Part shown: positions 50,625 to 60,323 of the stretch, one piece after another
Layout of the letters: every line of letters starts with the position of its first letter
Numbering within the stretch: position 1 is the stretch's first letter
Source: Methanotrichaceae archaeon
GTDB lineage: Archaea; Halobacteriota; Methanosarcinia; Methanotrichales; Methanotrichaceae
Direction: 5' to 3'
Length of the DNA stretch: 64,000 bases
Assembly (NCBI GenBank): GCA_013178225.1
Contig: JABLXE010000001.1
Coordinates: forward strand, 186,001 to 250,000
The notes under the pieces: generated by a model
Told to the model about the DNA's origin: nothing
What the model saw: the letters and a program-made list of their open reading frames with translations, nothing else
The model's database searches: none
Translations under genes and position numbers: made by a program

Positions 50625-51554
50625 TCACGCCGAGGCTTCGCTTTCCAGCGCCGCTACCACGGCTTCTGCGAACTCCTGCGAAGCCGATGGGCCGCTGGCG
50701 GTGATGATTCGTCCATCCACGACCACGTCTTCATCCGCCACCAGCGCACCCTTCTCACGCAGATGGTCGGTCTCTGACGCTGTGGCGCGCTTTCCATTCA
50801 GAAGTCCAGCATCAGCCAGTATCCAGGGTCCAAGACAGATGGCGGCGATTAGCTTTCCCTGATCTGCGGCCTCTAGGGCCGGCTTCTGATAGGCAGACTC
50901 TTCATTGAGCTTCAAGCTGTAAATTCCTTCCCCGCCCACGAATACCACCGCCAGGTAGGGAGAGAGATTGATGTCCAGTACGTCCTGATCAATTGAAACC
51001 TCAGCCCCGCTCATCCCCGTGGCCGTCCTCACGCCTCTAGAGGCCAGCACCACCCGGTAGCCGCTTTCCTGGAAAACGTCGCGGGCTACGTTCAGCTCAT
51101 CCTCCTGGTAATCCCTTTCCGGAACCACCATCAGTATTTCTCGGGGCTTCGAGGGGCCGGAAGCTGAGCCGCGTTGACCGGCTGTTTCGACGGGAACAGG
51201 GCTTGTTGAGGAGAGGTTCTCTGAGTCTTCGGTCTCAACGGATTCCCGAATGTAAACTGGTCCGATATCCTGTTCGGTCTCCGGTCGCGAATCCTCTTTA
51301 AAATCATAGTCGTAGTAGTCGTCGAACCCTGCGTCCTGGCAGGGCACCTGGATGAAATAGCCCGCATAGGCCATTCCGCAATACGGGCAAAGGCTGTAAG
51401 GATCGACGTTTTCAGCTTCTTCAGGGGTCAGAGAAAAAACGGCTCCACATACGGGACACTGCCAGCAGCTATAGCCCTCGTCGTACTGGGCAAGAGCTAC
51501 TGGTGCCGCTGCCAGAAAAAGGGGCAGCAGGATCAAGAGATGCGCCATCTTCAT
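50625..51554 (-). CDS. Exported DJ-1/PfpI protein with N-terminal zinc ribbon
   Basis: 309 residues. Signal peptide about 1-22 (ending VALAQ), then a four-Cys ribbon CPVCG and CPYCG about 20 residues apart (about 34-60), an acidic Tyr/Asp-rich linker, and a DJ-1/PfpI domain from about 140 (REILMVVPERDYQEDEL, VFVGGEGIYSLK, nucleophile AAICLGPWILADAG). The nucleophile Cys is kept. DJ-1 domains are normally cytosolic; a secreted one tethered to a rubredoxin-like ribbon is unusual. No ribbon partner is evident. Confidence 0.75.
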   Translation of the reverse strand: MKMAHLLILLPLFLAAAPVALAQYDEGYSCWQCPVCGAVFSLTPEEAENVDPYSLCPYCGMAYAGYFIQVPCQDAGFDDYYDYDFKEDSRPETEQDIGPVYIRESVETEDSENLSSTSPVPVETAGQRGSASGPSKPREILMVVPERDYQEDELNVARDVFQESGYRVVLASRGVRTATGMSGAEVSIDQDVLDINLSPYLAVVFVGGEGIYSLKLNEESAYQKPALEAADQGKLIAAICLGPWILADAGLLNGKRATASETDHLREKGALVADEDVVVDGRIITASGPSASQEFAEAVVAALESEASA

Positions 51555-51597
51555 GATCCGTCATGCAGTCGCTGAAAACATAAATAGATCGCCGAAC

Positions 51598-54228
51598 CTA
51601 CGGCCACCGTCTTCTCGATAGCAGCAGAAACGCTGCAGCCAGGGCGGCGAGGGCGGTCATAAAAGCCGGGGCAGGAGCTGCGTTCCTCTGGTCTTCAGAG
51701 TTGACGTCAACCAAGTCTGCCGGTTTTTTATCTGGTTCTGCGGCTTCTGCAGCTGGCAGGTATTTTGCGGGCGCGGTAACGTTCATAAAAGCGCCTGTCA
51801 CGCGCAGAGCGTTGGCAGGGTTCTCAATTCTCACTCGAAGCTCGTATCTTCCCGGCGGCGCGGCAGCCCTGGTAGCATGCGGCTCCAGGGACTCAAGCGA
51901 GCCGGTAATGGTGTGGTTCGTCTCGCTTAGCACAGTGCTGTCGTTGATGAACTCAAAGAACCGCAGCAGGCTTTCTCCAGGCACGACCTTTATGAAATCG
52001 TTTCTCGCGGTTTGATTGGCCATCATGGAATCGTAGCTCTGAGTGGTGTTGAGCCGCCCATACCCGTCCGGAGAGACATAATAGACCACCTTGCTGCTCA
52101 CGATGCTGTCAATTCTTCCCCGGGAATCCAGCTGGACGCCCACCTGCACCGGAGATGCGGTCGAGTTCTGATACAGCAGTGCCGGCGCGAACTCTGTGTC
52201 CAGCACCAGGCTTGCATCATCGCTGAGCTGCATAACGCTCGCATTCCAGAACCAGCCGTACAGCCAGACGTCTCCCGAGCCTCTTCCCAATCGGGTCAAA
52301 TCCCTGGAGAAAACGGTACGACCGGAGCTGTCCAGTATCTCCGCCAGGACCTGGGAGATCTCTGCCGCCTGGACCACCATGGTGAAGTTGGCCTGGGTAA
52401 AAGAGGTGACATTTCTCTGATAGCTGATCTCCTGGGGCAGATTCGGCTTAGGAATTACATACTCGTAGGTTAACGGATAATACCTGAGGGTGTCGTTGTC
52501 CGCCACTCGCAGGCCGGTTCCCGGCCACAGGTTTACTGTGGAGTCCCGGTTGAGGTTGATCCGGTCCGGGTTTACGATAATCACCCTCTGCGAATCGGAT
52601 AGGGCAATGGTGGTCTCTCCCAGATCCAGGCTCTCCTCTACAGGCATGGTCGACTCCGAGATCTGGAATATGCCGTCGACTATGGCCAGCTTCTCGCTGG
52701 TATTGCTGAATATGTTCTGCACGTGCAGCATTATCAGAGGAACATCGTCGAGGTCGGCCAGATCCTCTTTGTAGATGTAGGTGGTGTTCGATCTGACCAC
52801 CGAGGTATCGACCAAACGGTTGCTCTTCAAAAGCTGGACCAGCATGGTGTCGTTGCCCACATCGCTGATGATAAAGTCAAAGTCCTCGGAAAGGCGGAAG
52901 ACGTTTCCCGCCACAACCCTGTAGGTGTCTCCCGAATCCATGAGCACCCGGCTGAGGTAATCCTGCTCCAGCAGGTCCTTGCGATCGATTTGAGGGTTTG
53001 CCTCAGGACCGTAACCGACGAACCAGGGCTGCCCGTAAAGGCCTATCACCCGGTAGGCACCCCAGGTGTCGCATTCGAAGTCGCGCTTCTGGACGCTGGA
53101 CATGTACTGCAGTCCATCCGCCTGCAGGGTTCCGTTTTCCACTTTGTTCATGAAGCGGGGAATAGTCCTGCCGACAGTATCGAACAGCAGCACATTCTCA
53201 TCTCCAATCAGCTTTTCAGGGTCGAAAAAGAAGCCGCTGAAGCTGGAAGGATCCCATACGGCCTCCACACTGATCGGATACTGGCCTAAGGAGGTCTGAA
53301 TTGTGCTGTCGGCAGTATAGACCTTCCCCCGTATCTCGTGATATCCGTAATCGCTGAAGATGCCGATTGGATAGTATAGCAGACGGTCGTAGTCCGCCAC
53401 GGTGATCATCAGGCCGTCAACCAAGCTGACCAGGCTGTTCTGCCGGAGACTGAGGCTCTTGTTGTTCTTGAGCTCAATTCCCTGATCCGAGACGTCAGTT
53501 GCTTCCATGTTTTCAAGCTGATCGCCCTCCGAAAGCACGAACTCCGGGACGTCACTTATCTGGAAGACCCCGTTCACCTCCACGATCCCGCTGTCTTCCC
53601 CGCGCATGATGTTGGAGACATGGACCATGATCACGGGAACGTCTTCCACTTTGAAGACGTAGCTTTGGCCTTCGCTTATCACCGCCACATCCACGGGCTT
53701 TCCGCCCTTCAGAAGGACCAGGCTCGCCTCTTCATTGCTGTTGGAGATCCCGCTTAAAGCCAGCGAATAGCTCCCCAGGAGCGGCAGGGTGCTGTTGTAG
53801 CTCATCCCATGAATCTCATCGTCGTCGATTAGCACCTCTCGCAGGTAGCCTTTCTCAAGAGAGCTCACCTCGTCGGTGAGGTCGCTCTTTGGATATCCCG
53901 CTAGATAGTGCTTCCCGAGGAAAGCGATGGCCTGGTAGGTGCCCCAGGGCTCGTATTCGAACTTCTCCGACCAGGGTTTGCTGCTGTAGACGAGATCACC
54001 TTTCTCGACCAGCCTTCCGTTTACGGCGACGGAGAGCGTCTCGCCGCCGGTGTCATCGTCCAGATCGTAGTAGAACCATCCAAAGTCCCGAGAAGTCCAT
54101 ACATCGCTTCCGCCGCTGAAGTGCCCCCTCACAACCGCCATTTCTTTGGCCTGCTGAGCTGAAGCACAGCCTAGTAGCGCTGCCAGTAAGACTAGCGCCA
54201 GCACCGATAAATTGCAAACTCTATTCAA
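51598..54228 (-). CDS. S-layer family protein with duplicated domain
   Basis: 876 residues from a TTG at 54228; a longer in-frame extension would overlap the divergent cfbC start. Signal peptide core LSVLALVLLAALLGCASA. Two copies of an S-layer-type domain follow: the pairs FEYEPWGTYQAIAFLGKHYLAGY / FECDTWGAYRVIGLYGQPWFVGY and VPVIMVHVSNIM / VPLIMLHVQNIF mark them, as in the methanogen S-layer duplication family. Many Asn-x-Ser/Thr sites. C-terminus: hydrophobic span then RRRW, a membrane anchor. Likely forms the cell envelope or sheath lattice. Confidence 0.85.
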   Translation of the reverse strand: MNRVCNLSVLALVLLAALLGCASAQQAKEMAVVRGHFSGGSDVWTSRDFGWFYYDLDDDTGGETLSVAVNGRLVEKGDLVYSSKPWSEKFEYEPWGTYQAIAFLGKHYLAGYPKSDLTDEVSSLEKGYLREVLIDDDEIHGMSYNSTLPLLGSYSLALSGISNSNEEASLVLLKGGKPVDVAVISEGQSYVFKVEDVPVIMVHVSNIMRGEDSGIVEVNGVFQISDVPEFVLSEGDQLENMEATDVSDQGIELKNNKSLSLRQNSLVSLVDGLMITVADYDRLLYYPIGIFSDYGYHEIRGKVYTADSTIQTSLGQYPISVEAVWDPSSFSGFFFDPEKLIGDENVLLFDTVGRTIPRFMNKVENGTLQADGLQYMSSVQKRDFECDTWGAYRVIGLYGQPWFVGYGPEANPQIDRKDLLEQDYLSRVLMDSGDTYRVVAGNVFRLSEDFDFIISDVGNDTMLVQLLKSNRLVDTSVVRSNTTYIYKEDLADLDDVPLIMLHVQNIFSNTSEKLAIVDGIFQISESTMPVEESLDLGETTIALSDSQRVIIVNPDRINLNRDSTVNLWPGTGLRVADNDTLRYYPLTYEYVIPKPNLPQEISYQRNVTSFTQANFTMVVQAAEISQVLAEILDSSGRTVFSRDLTRLGRGSGDVWLYGWFWNASVMQLSDDASLVLDTEFAPALLYQNSTASPVQVGVQLDSRGRIDSIVSSKVVYYVSPDGYGRLNTTQSYDSMMANQTARNDFIKVVPGESLLRFFEFINDSTVLSETNHTITGSLESLEPHATRAAAPPGRYELRVRIENPANALRVTGAFMNVTAPAKYLPAAEAAEPDKKPADLVDVNSEDQRNAAPAPAFMTALAALAAAFLLLSRRRWP

Positions 54229-54311
54229 CCCACATCCCCGTCGAAAAGCATGTATCTTACTTAGGTAAGCTGTATATGCTATGGCCAAGCTAAACCTCAT
54301 GGAGTCCATGA

Positions 54312-55109
54312 ATGTCATCCATTAAACACGTTGCGATATATGGTAAAGGAGGAATCGGCAAGTCCTGCACGGCCTCAAATGTTGCTGCTGCCTGCGCTGA
54401 TGAGGGCCACAAAGTGATGGTGATAGGCTGCGATCCCAAGAGCGATTCCAGCATAAATCTGGTGGGCAGGAGGATTCCCACCATGATGGATCTGATCCTG
54501 CAGGGTGGCGAGATCAAGGAGAAGGATGTGCTCTTCGAGGGCTACAAAGGCGTCAAGTGCATTGAGGTCGGAGGTCCTGAGCCGGGTGTGGGCTGTGCCG
54601 GGCGGGGAATAATCGTGGCCATCGATTTCTTGCGCAAAGTGTCCAAAGCCATGGAGCAGGTGGACCTAGTGATTTATGACGTGCCGGGTGATATCGTGTG
54701 CGGCGGCTTTTCGGCCCCCATCAGAAAGGGACTGGTGAGCCAGGCTTACATCATCACCTCGGGAGAGTACATGCCGCTTTATGCCGGAAACAACATCAGC
54801 AAGGGGCTGCGTCGGCTGGGAACACCGCTTGCAGGCGTCATCTGCAACTCCCGTGAGTTCGGAACCAGCGAAAAGTCCATTGCCGAGAGCTTTGCCCGTG
54901 AGCTGGGAAGCCGCCTGGTGGCGTTCATTCCCAAAGACCCGCTGGTGCAAAAGTGTGAGCGCGCAGGCGTGACGGTGATAGAGGGCTCGCCCGACTCGGA
55001 GATTGCCGGAGTTTACCGCACTCTGGCCAGGGACATTATGGGCGAATGTGAGCCCAAGATGCCCACCCCCTTGAGCGACGAGAGGCTGCGGGAGCTAACT
55101 CAGGTATGA
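54312..55109 (+). CDS. cfbC: CfbC, ATP-dependent reductase of coenzyme F430 synthesis
   Basis: 265 residues, nitrogenase-iron-protein-like. P-loop YGKGGIGKS (10-18), Fe-S ligands Cys95 (GVGCAGRG) and Cys130 (DIVCGGFS) that share a [4Fe-4S] cluster between two subunits. CfbC passes electrons to CfbD, which reduces and cyclises Ni-sirohydrochlorin a,c-diamide, a step toward F430, the methyl-CoM reductase cofactor. It is followed by cfbB with a four-base overlap. cfbD is not in the window. Confidence 0.92.
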   Translation: MSSIKHVAIYGKGGIGKSCTASNVAAACADEGHKVMVIGCDPKSDSSINLVGRRIPTMMDLILQGGEIKEKDVLFEGYKGVKCIEVGGPEPGVGCAGRGIIVAIDFLRKVSKAMEQVDLVIYDVPGDIVCGGFSAPIRKGLVSQAYIITSGEYMPLYAGNNISKGLRRLGTPLAGVICNSREFGTSEKSIAESFARELGSRLVAFIPKDPLVQKCERAGVTVIEGSPDSEIAGVYRTLARDIMGECEPKMPTPLSDERLRELTQV

Positions 55110-56497
55110 CCTCCTGCCCCAGAATCCTTCTGGCTGGCGACCGCAGCTCCAGCGGCAAGACCACCATCGTGGCCGGGCTGCTCTCGGCTTTGTGCCGCCG
55201 GAACCTCTCAGTCCAGCCCTTCAAGGTGGCCATGGACTACATCGATCCCAGCTATCACACCTGGATCACCGGCCGGCACTGCCGCAATCTGGACGGCTAC
55301 CTCATGTCTGAACAGGCGGTCTCTGAGATACACTCTCACGCCGCCGTGGGTGCGGATATATCGGTAATCGAGGGTGTACGCGGCCTGTATGAGGGATATG
55401 AGGGAGACCTCGGCAGCACCGCCCAGATCGCCAAGGTGCTGCAGGTCCCGGTCATTTTCGTCGTTGACGCCCGAAGCATCACCAGGAGCGCGGCAGCGCT
55501 GGTGAAGGGATACATGGACTTCGACCCGCAGGTGAACATTCGTGGCGTCATCCTGAACAAGGTGGGCAGCGAAAGACACGCCAGCAAGGCTCGACGGGAG
55601 ATTGAGCGCTATTGCGGCGTGGAGGTGGTGGGGGTAATTTCCCGAAACGAGTCTATGCACCTGGCCATGCGCCACCTGGGGCTGGTTCCGGTCCTGGAGG
55701 GAAAGACCCGGCATGAGGGATTCGGAGAGCGGCTGGAGACGATCCGGTCCATAGTGGAAGAGGGACTGGATATAGATCGCATCCTGGAGATCGCCCGGGA
55801 GGCAGCACCTCTATCCGAGCCTAGACCGGACCTCTATTGCCGGACCGAGTACGGCCGGGGGATCAGGGTGGGGGTGGCTGTAGACGAGGCCTTCAACTTC
55901 TATTATCGGGACAACCTGGAGCAGATGGAGCTGTCCGGAGCGGAGGTGGTTCCCTTCAGCCCGGTTCACGATTCGTCCCTGCCGCAGGTGGATGGCGTCT
56001 ACATCGGCGGCGGCTATCCGGAGCTTTACTCCAGGGAGCTTTCGCAGAACCGGTCTCTTCGTAACTCGCTGGTGCGGGCCCACGAGGACGGGCTGCCCAT
56101 TTATGCCGAGTGCGGAGGGCTGATGTATCTGGGAAGAGAGATCGAGTGGGACGGGGAGAGACACGACATGGTTGGGCTGGTTGCCGGAAGGACCAGACGG
56201 GGAAAGGTGAGAATCGTCAGCTATGTGCACGGCCGCCTGGCTGAGGACTGCATCCTGGGCCCCAGGGGCACGCCTTACCTGGGACACGAGTTTCATCATT
56301 CCGAACTTTTGATGGACCAGGAGGCCGAAGAGGCCCGCTTTGCCATTCGGCTGGAGCGGGGAACGGGCATCAAGGGCGGATGGGACGGCGTCTCAGAGAA
56401 CAACCTTCTGGCAAGCTACTCTCATATCCACAGCGCCTCGTTCCGGGGTTTTCCGGCAAGGTTCATCGAGGCCTGCAAAGCCCGCAAGAGTTCCTGA
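55106..56497 (+). CDS. cfbB: CfbB, Ni-sirohydrochlorin a,c-diamide synthase
   Basis: 463 residues, CobB/CbiA family. N-terminal P-loop [10 protein letters not shown] (11-20), amidation-domain blocks [27 protein letters not shown] and [12 protein letters not shown], and a glutamine amidotransferase domain with nucleophile Cys336 ([11 protein letters not shown]). It amidates the a and c side chains of Ni-sirohydrochlorin using glutamine and ATP. The cfbC context favours F430 over cobalamin synthesis. ATG overlaps the cfbC TGA. Confidence 0.92.
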   Translation: MTSCPRILLAGDRSSSGKTTIVAGLLSALCRRNLSVQPFKVAMDYIDPSYHTWITGRHCRNLDGYLMSEQAVSEIHSHAAVGADISVIEGVRGLYEGYEGDLGSTAQIAKVLQVPVIFVVDARSITRSAAALVKGYMDFDPQVNIRGVILNKVGSERHASKARREIERYCGVEVVGVISRNESMHLAMRHLGLVPVLEGKTRHEGFGERLETIRSIVEEGLDIDRILEIAREAAPLSEPRPDLYCRTEYGRGIRVGVAVDEAFNFYYRDNLEQMELSGAEVVPFSPVHDSSLPQVDGVYIGGGYPELYSRELSQNRSLRNSLVRAHEDGLPIYAECGGLMYLGREIEWDGERHDMVGLVAGRTRRGKVRIVSYVHGRLAEDCILGPRGTPYLGHEFHHSELLMDQEAEEARFAIRLERGTGIKGGWDGVSENNLLASYSHIHSASFRGFPARFIEACKARKSS

Positions 56498-56630
56498 ACG
56501 GTCTTCTCAACCATACTTTTATAGGTTTTTTGGTCAGGTTAAGTTCCCAAATGCATTTTCATGACTCAGGGCATTTTTGCGACGCACAAGTATTTATGAG
56601 ATGCAAGACATCTACAATTAGGTGATGTAA

Positions 56631-57035
56631 ATGGTGAAAATGCCCCCTGATGTAAAGGAGACTCTGGAGAAGCAGAAGCCGGTTCCGATCGCCACCGCCA
56701 GCAAGGATGGAGTTCCCAACGTGGTCTTCGTGGGACTGTTGAAGATCGTGGACGACGAGAACATAATGATTGCGGACAACTTCTTCTACAAGACCGCCGC
56801 CAACCTGGAACAGAATCCCAAGATATCCATCCTGTGCTACAATGGCGATACCAAGAAGTCCTTCCAGATCAAGGGCAGTGTAACCCTGTGCCGGGAGGGA
56901 AAAGACTTCGAAACCATGAGGACCTGGGTTCACGGCATCAACAACAAGCTCCCCGCCAAGTCCTGCGTGATGGTTAAGGTAGACGAGATCTACAACGCCA
57001 TGTGGGGCCCGGCGGCGGGAAAGAAGATCGCATGA
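56631..57035 (+). CDS. FMN-binding split-barrel (pyridoxamine 5'-phosphate oxidase-like) protein
   Basis: 134 residues. PVPIATASKDGVPNVVFVGLLKIVDDENIMIADNFF and NPKISILCYNG-type strands are the split-barrel pattern of small flavin or F420-binding proteins. Such methanogen proteins often bind FMN as dimers; substrate unknown. It has its own AT-rich promoter (TATTTAT near 56590) and converges on nothing; cfbB lies upstream on the same strand. Confidence 0.8.
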   Translation: MVKMPPDVKETLEKQKPVPIATASKDGVPNVVFVGLLKIVDDENIMIADNFFYKTAANLEQNPKISILCYNGDTKKSFQIKGSVTLCREGKDFETMRTWVHGINNKLPAKSCVMVKVDEIYNAMWGPAAGKKIA

Positions 57036-57212
57036 TGGTCGATCAATTTTTTAGTTCTACAATATTTTTAATTATCAATTGACCTCTGGTCTTTCAGACA
57101 GGCCAGGGTTTAGCCAAATAGTTATTATAATAATAAGTTTATCTTTTATTGAGAAGAGACTATTTATGATTCCCGTGCCACCATTTCCCTTCTTTGTATT
57201 GGAAAGGCGGCA

Positions 57213-58493
57213 ATGAAAACTGGTGATATCGATAAAGGCACGGGCAGATCTTCCGGCTATATTTCCAGAGTGAAGAGCTTCAGCCAGAACGCCCGGCTGT
57301 ATCTGCTCTTCGTGCTCCTGACCACCTTTAACGTCGGAATTTACGGCGTGATCTTCAACCTCTACATCCTCCGGCTGGGTTTCAGGGAGGACTTCCTGGG
57401 GCTGATACTCTCGCTCTCATCGGTTTCCGTCGGGCTGTTCGCAATTCCAGCCGCCTTTATCTGCGACCGCTGGGGCCCGAAAAGGACGCTGCTGCTCTCG
57501 TACGCCATCCTCTCCGTATCCCTCTTGGTGCTCTACACTGCCACCACACAGGAGATACTGGTCATCGCCAGCACTGCACAGGGCATAGCGCTTTCCTTGA
57601 GCCTGGTCACCGGGGCCACGTTCATGGTGGAAAATTCCAGCGCTTATGAAAGGATGCACCTCTTCTCGCTGTACTACGTGGTCTACACGCTGTCCATGCT
57701 TTTGGGAAATCTGATCGGCGGTCTTCTCCCGAGTCTGCTGGCTGGCGTATTGTCGTCAGAACAGGGAGACGTCATGGCCTACCGGTTGACTCTATATCTG
57801 TCCCTGGCCGCTACATTGCTCTCCGTTCTGCCGCTGTGCTATATCAAAGGCGGAAAACCCAAAGAAAAAGCAGCGGAAAAGCAGCTCTCGATCTACAGGT
57901 CCGTGATCAGGGAGGAGAACGTACGCCGCATGGTTCTGGTATTCTGTCTGATCGGCCTGGGCTGGGGAACTTCGCTTCCCTACTTCAACGTGTACTTCGA
58001 TCAGGTGCTGGGAGCTAGCACCGCCCAGATCGGCACCATCTTTTCCCTCTCCCAACTGGTCATGGCCGCAGGATACTTCCTGGTCCCGGTGCTCACCGGC
58101 CGGATGGGAAAGATATTGATGGCATCTGTGGTCCAGGCCGTTTCCATCCCCTTCCTCCTGGTATTTGCGTTCACTTCCAGCATAATCGTTGCCGCCTTCG
58201 GCTACGTCATGCGTTACCTGCTCATGAACATGGCCAACCCGGTCCTCAACAGCTACAAGCTGGAGATCGTCGCAAGCGAGCAGAGGCCGATCATCAACAG
58301 CCTGAGCTGGATGGCATGCTACACCTTTGCAGGAATCGGAACCTATGCCGGAGGGATCATGATGGCCGGGGGATGGTACTGCCTGCCGTTTCTGGTCACC
58401 AGTGCGATCTATGCGGCAACAGCACTCCTGTTTTACGCCTATTTCCGGCGGGTTGAAGAGATAGATAAAAGCGAGAGCGAATTGACCGCATAG
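57213..58493 (+). CDS. MFS transporter, 12 membrane segments
   Basis: 426 residues. Two six-helix halves with the MFS loop 2-3 motif DRWGPKRTLLLSYA after helix 2 and a cytosolic middle loop rich in Lys/Glu (GGKPKEKAAEKQ). The second half begins IREENVRRMVLVFCLIGLGWGTSLPYFNVYF. Substrate not evident; the family resembles drug or sugar exporters seen in methanogens. GGAAAGG about ten bases upstream. The preceding 180 bases are AT-rich with likely promoter and no gene. Confidence 0.85.
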   Translation: MKTGDIDKGTGRSSGYISRVKSFSQNARLYLLFVLLTTFNVGIYGVIFNLYILRLGFREDFLGLILSLSSVSVGLFAIPAAFICDRWGPKRTLLLSYAILSVSLLVLYTATTQEILVIASTAQGIALSLSLVTGATFMVENSSAYERMHLFSLYYVVYTLSMLLGNLIGGLLPSLLAGVLSSEQGDVMAYRLTLYLSLAATLLSVLPLCYIKGGKPKEKAAEKQLSIYRSVIREENVRRMVLVFCLIGLGWGTSLPYFNVYFDQVLGASTAQIGTIFSLSQLVMAAGYFLVPVLTGRMGKILMASVVQAVSIPFLLVFAFTSSIIVAAFGYVMRYLLMNMANPVLNSYKLEIVASEQRPIINSLSWMACYTFAGIGTYAGGIMMAGGWYCLPFLVTSAIYAATALLFYAYFRRVEEIDKSESELTA

Positions 58494-58650
58494 CCCACAA
58501 AGCCACTTGCCATTCATTTCATTTGCGGCATCAGATCTGCCGATGGAAAGAAGGGCTCAGTCGGACTTGGCTTTTGCAGCCCGTTTTTTCCGCCTGCCCT
58601 GGATCTGGTCTAACCACCCCTGGTGAACCGAAACGAACCGCTCCTGGCCA

Positions 58651-59394
58651 TCAAAGAGGGATCATCTGCAGGTCGTGAGCGACCTCCACCGGGATTCCGG
58701 TAATTTCCTGAACATCCCGGGCCATCTCCTCCTCGTGCCCCTGGGCCTGCGGGTAGAGGTGGGTGAGCAAGATTTGCATCACGTCCGTGTTGCGGAGCAC
58801 CTGCCCCAGCTTCCTGGGGGTGCTGTGGTTGGTGACCTCGAAGGGTTCCGGAAATGAGCATTCATGGATCAGCAGGTCTGCACCCTGAGATAGCGCCGCC
58901 AGCCGTGCCGAGGGCTCGGTGTCGCCGGAATAGACCAAAATCCTGTCCTGGCATTCGATTCGGTAGGCCAGCGCGGTCACGCTGTGCTCTGCCTCCTCGG
59001 CGAAGATGTCGCAACCGGCCAGCGTGACGGCGTCCATGGGCTTCAGCTCCTGCACCGAGGTCTCCATCTTCTCCAGGTTGGGATAGACGCTTCTGATGAT
59101 CTTCCACCAGATGTCGGTTCCCGAAGGGCCGAAGATCCTCAGGCCGGGCAGTTCTGATAGGTAGCGGGCGTTGGCCAGGGCCAGCAGGTCGGAGACATGG
59201 TCCAGATGCAGATGGGTGAGCACCACTCTATCCAGGTCGTCGATTGGCACACCCAGCTGGTCCAGCCGCATGAGGGTTCCCGCTCCGCAGTCCAGGAGCA
59301 GCGGGTGGTCGTTTTCCACCAGGATGGCGGGCTGGGAGCGGCCGGGCTGGGGAATACCGACGCCGGTTCCGAGGAGGGTGACCTTCAGGCTCAT
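58651..59394 (-). CDS. Metallo-beta-lactamase-fold hydrolase (RNase Z-like)
   Basis: 247 residues. Zinc motif HLHLDH at 61-66, then HSVTALAYRIE, YSGDTEPSARLA with its Asp, and LLTHLYPQ His near the end. The layout is that of RNase Z/ElaC and phosphodiesterase relatives, but the exosite arm typical of RNase Z is not obvious, so a general MBL hydrolase is the safe call. Converges on the MFS gene. Confidence 0.85.
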   Translation of the reverse strand: MSLKVTLLGTGVGIPQPGRSQPAILVENDHPLLLDCGAGTLMRLDQLGVPIDDLDRVVLTHLHLDHVSDLLALANARYLSELPGLRIFGPSGTDIWWKIIRSVYPNLEKMETSVQELKPMDAVTLAGCDIFAEEAEHSVTALAYRIECQDRILVYSGDTEPSARLAALSQGADLLIHECSFPEPFEVTNHSTPRKLGQVLRNTDVMQILLTHLYPQAQGHEEEMARDVQEITGIPVEVAHDLQMIPL

Positions 59395-59548
59395 GCGACG
59401 TGAGAAAGATTCTATGGTAAATAATGGTATTCACAATTAGGTCGTCCTCGGTATGGAAAACTAGGGGATGACCAATCTGAAGTGTATAGGTGACATAAAT
59501 AAATAGGAGCGGAATTACAATGTTATATTCAACTTTGGAAGGGTATTG

Positions 59549-59785
59549 ATGACTGAAGCCATGGCGCGGTCGAGCTTTCAGAAGCTGATAGAATCCGTAG
59601 AGGCTCTGCCCATAGAGGATCAAGAGATGTTAGTGGGGATCATTAACAAGAGAATCATTGAGTTGCGACGAGATCGGCTGGTTGCAGACATGGAGGAGTC
59701 CCTAGATGAATACTGCCGGGGCGAGGCTCGGGCAGGCACTGCAGACGATCTCATGAAGGATTTGGCGCAGGATTTGGAATATTGA
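59549..59785 (+). CDS. Type II antitoxin, partner of a RelE/ParE-type toxin
   Basis: 78 residues. FQKLIESVEALPIEDQEMLVGIINKRIIELRRDRLVADMEE is a long amphipathic dimer segment typical of small antitoxins encoded before RelE-like toxins, and a DDLMKDL motif ends it. It follows AT-rich DNA, and its composition is less GC-rich than neighbouring housekeeping genes, as for acquired modules. ATG 59549 is preferred; a TTG one codon earlier is possible. The toxin frame begins at its stop. Confidence 0.75.
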   Translation: MTEAMARSSFQKLIESVEALPIEDQEMLVGIINKRIIELRRDRLVADMEESLDEYCRGEARAGTADDLMKDLAQDLEY

Positions 59786-60066
59786 GGTAGCTCATTTGGG
59801 GCAATGCCTTCCGTAGAGCCTTCAAAAAATCTGTTCAGCAGAGATCGAATCTGTCTTTAAAGATAGAGAATGTGCTGCACCTGCTTGAGCAAGACCCATT
59901 CAATCCAGCGCTACAATCGCATAAGCTAAAAGGCAAACTCGGGAATTTATGGGCCTGCAAAGTGGACTATGATTGTCGCATTTTATTCATGTTCTTGCCC
60001 AATTCGCAGACAGGACAAGAAGATATTCTTCTGGTTTCTATAGGCACGCACCAAGAAGTTTATTGA
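59782..60066 (+). pseudogene. RelE/ParE-type toxin with in-frame TAG at codon 3
   Basis: The frame from 59791 encodes WGNAFRRAFKKSV, HKLKGKLGNLWACKVDYDCRILFMF, and ends VSIGTHQEVY, a good RelE/YafQ-like toxin with the Lys/Arg and Tyr positions kept. The natural start would be a TTG overlapping the antitoxin stop (59782), but codon 3 is TAG where relatives usually have a Glu. Either the toxin is inactivated, or translation starts at a rare ATT at 59794, which has GAGG six bases upstream. A GTG at 59872 would remove a third of the fold. Confidence 0.6.
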
Positions 60067-60323
60067 TTTGATAGTAGCCACGTTTTCAGCTGTCGTTTTC
60101 AAATGACCGTTCAGCAAATCCTTCTGACTCCAGAAATCAATCTAATAACTTGCTTCAGTGATCTATGTATAATCGGTATCGGGGTTCTTTCCACATCACC
60201 ACTCTCCCAAGAGCACTTAACATCCGGGGCCAGATTGCGCATTCGGCTAGCAAAAGACTAGGTTTAAGTATCAGCAAATGATCCTTTTCCCATCTGACCC
60301 CAGGAAAATTTCAAGGTGATATT
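60067..60323 (+). other. Intergenic region before ahcY
   Basis: About 257 bases without a supported gene between the damaged toxin and ahcY. It has moderate AT content and ends in the AAGGTGAT ribosome-binding site of ahcY. No strong repeat or hairpin was found by eye. Confidence 0.4.

Noticed and set aside
54229-54318. Thirty-codon upstream extension of the S-layer protein
   Set aside because: It would overlap the divergent cfbC start and its TATA region; the signal peptide is complete from the TTG at 54228. Some doubt remains.
58519-58650. Minus-strand frame ending in a basic tail (GRRKKRAAKAKSD) downstream of the MBL gene
   Set aside because: It looks like the end of a real protein but has no start codon of any common type after the preceding stop; could be a remnant, but support is too weak to list.
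59788-59790. TAG in the toxin frame as a pyrrolysine codon
   Set aside because: No pyrrolysine genes are in the window, the organism group is not known to use it, and a position at codon 3 of a toxin is better explained by mutation.
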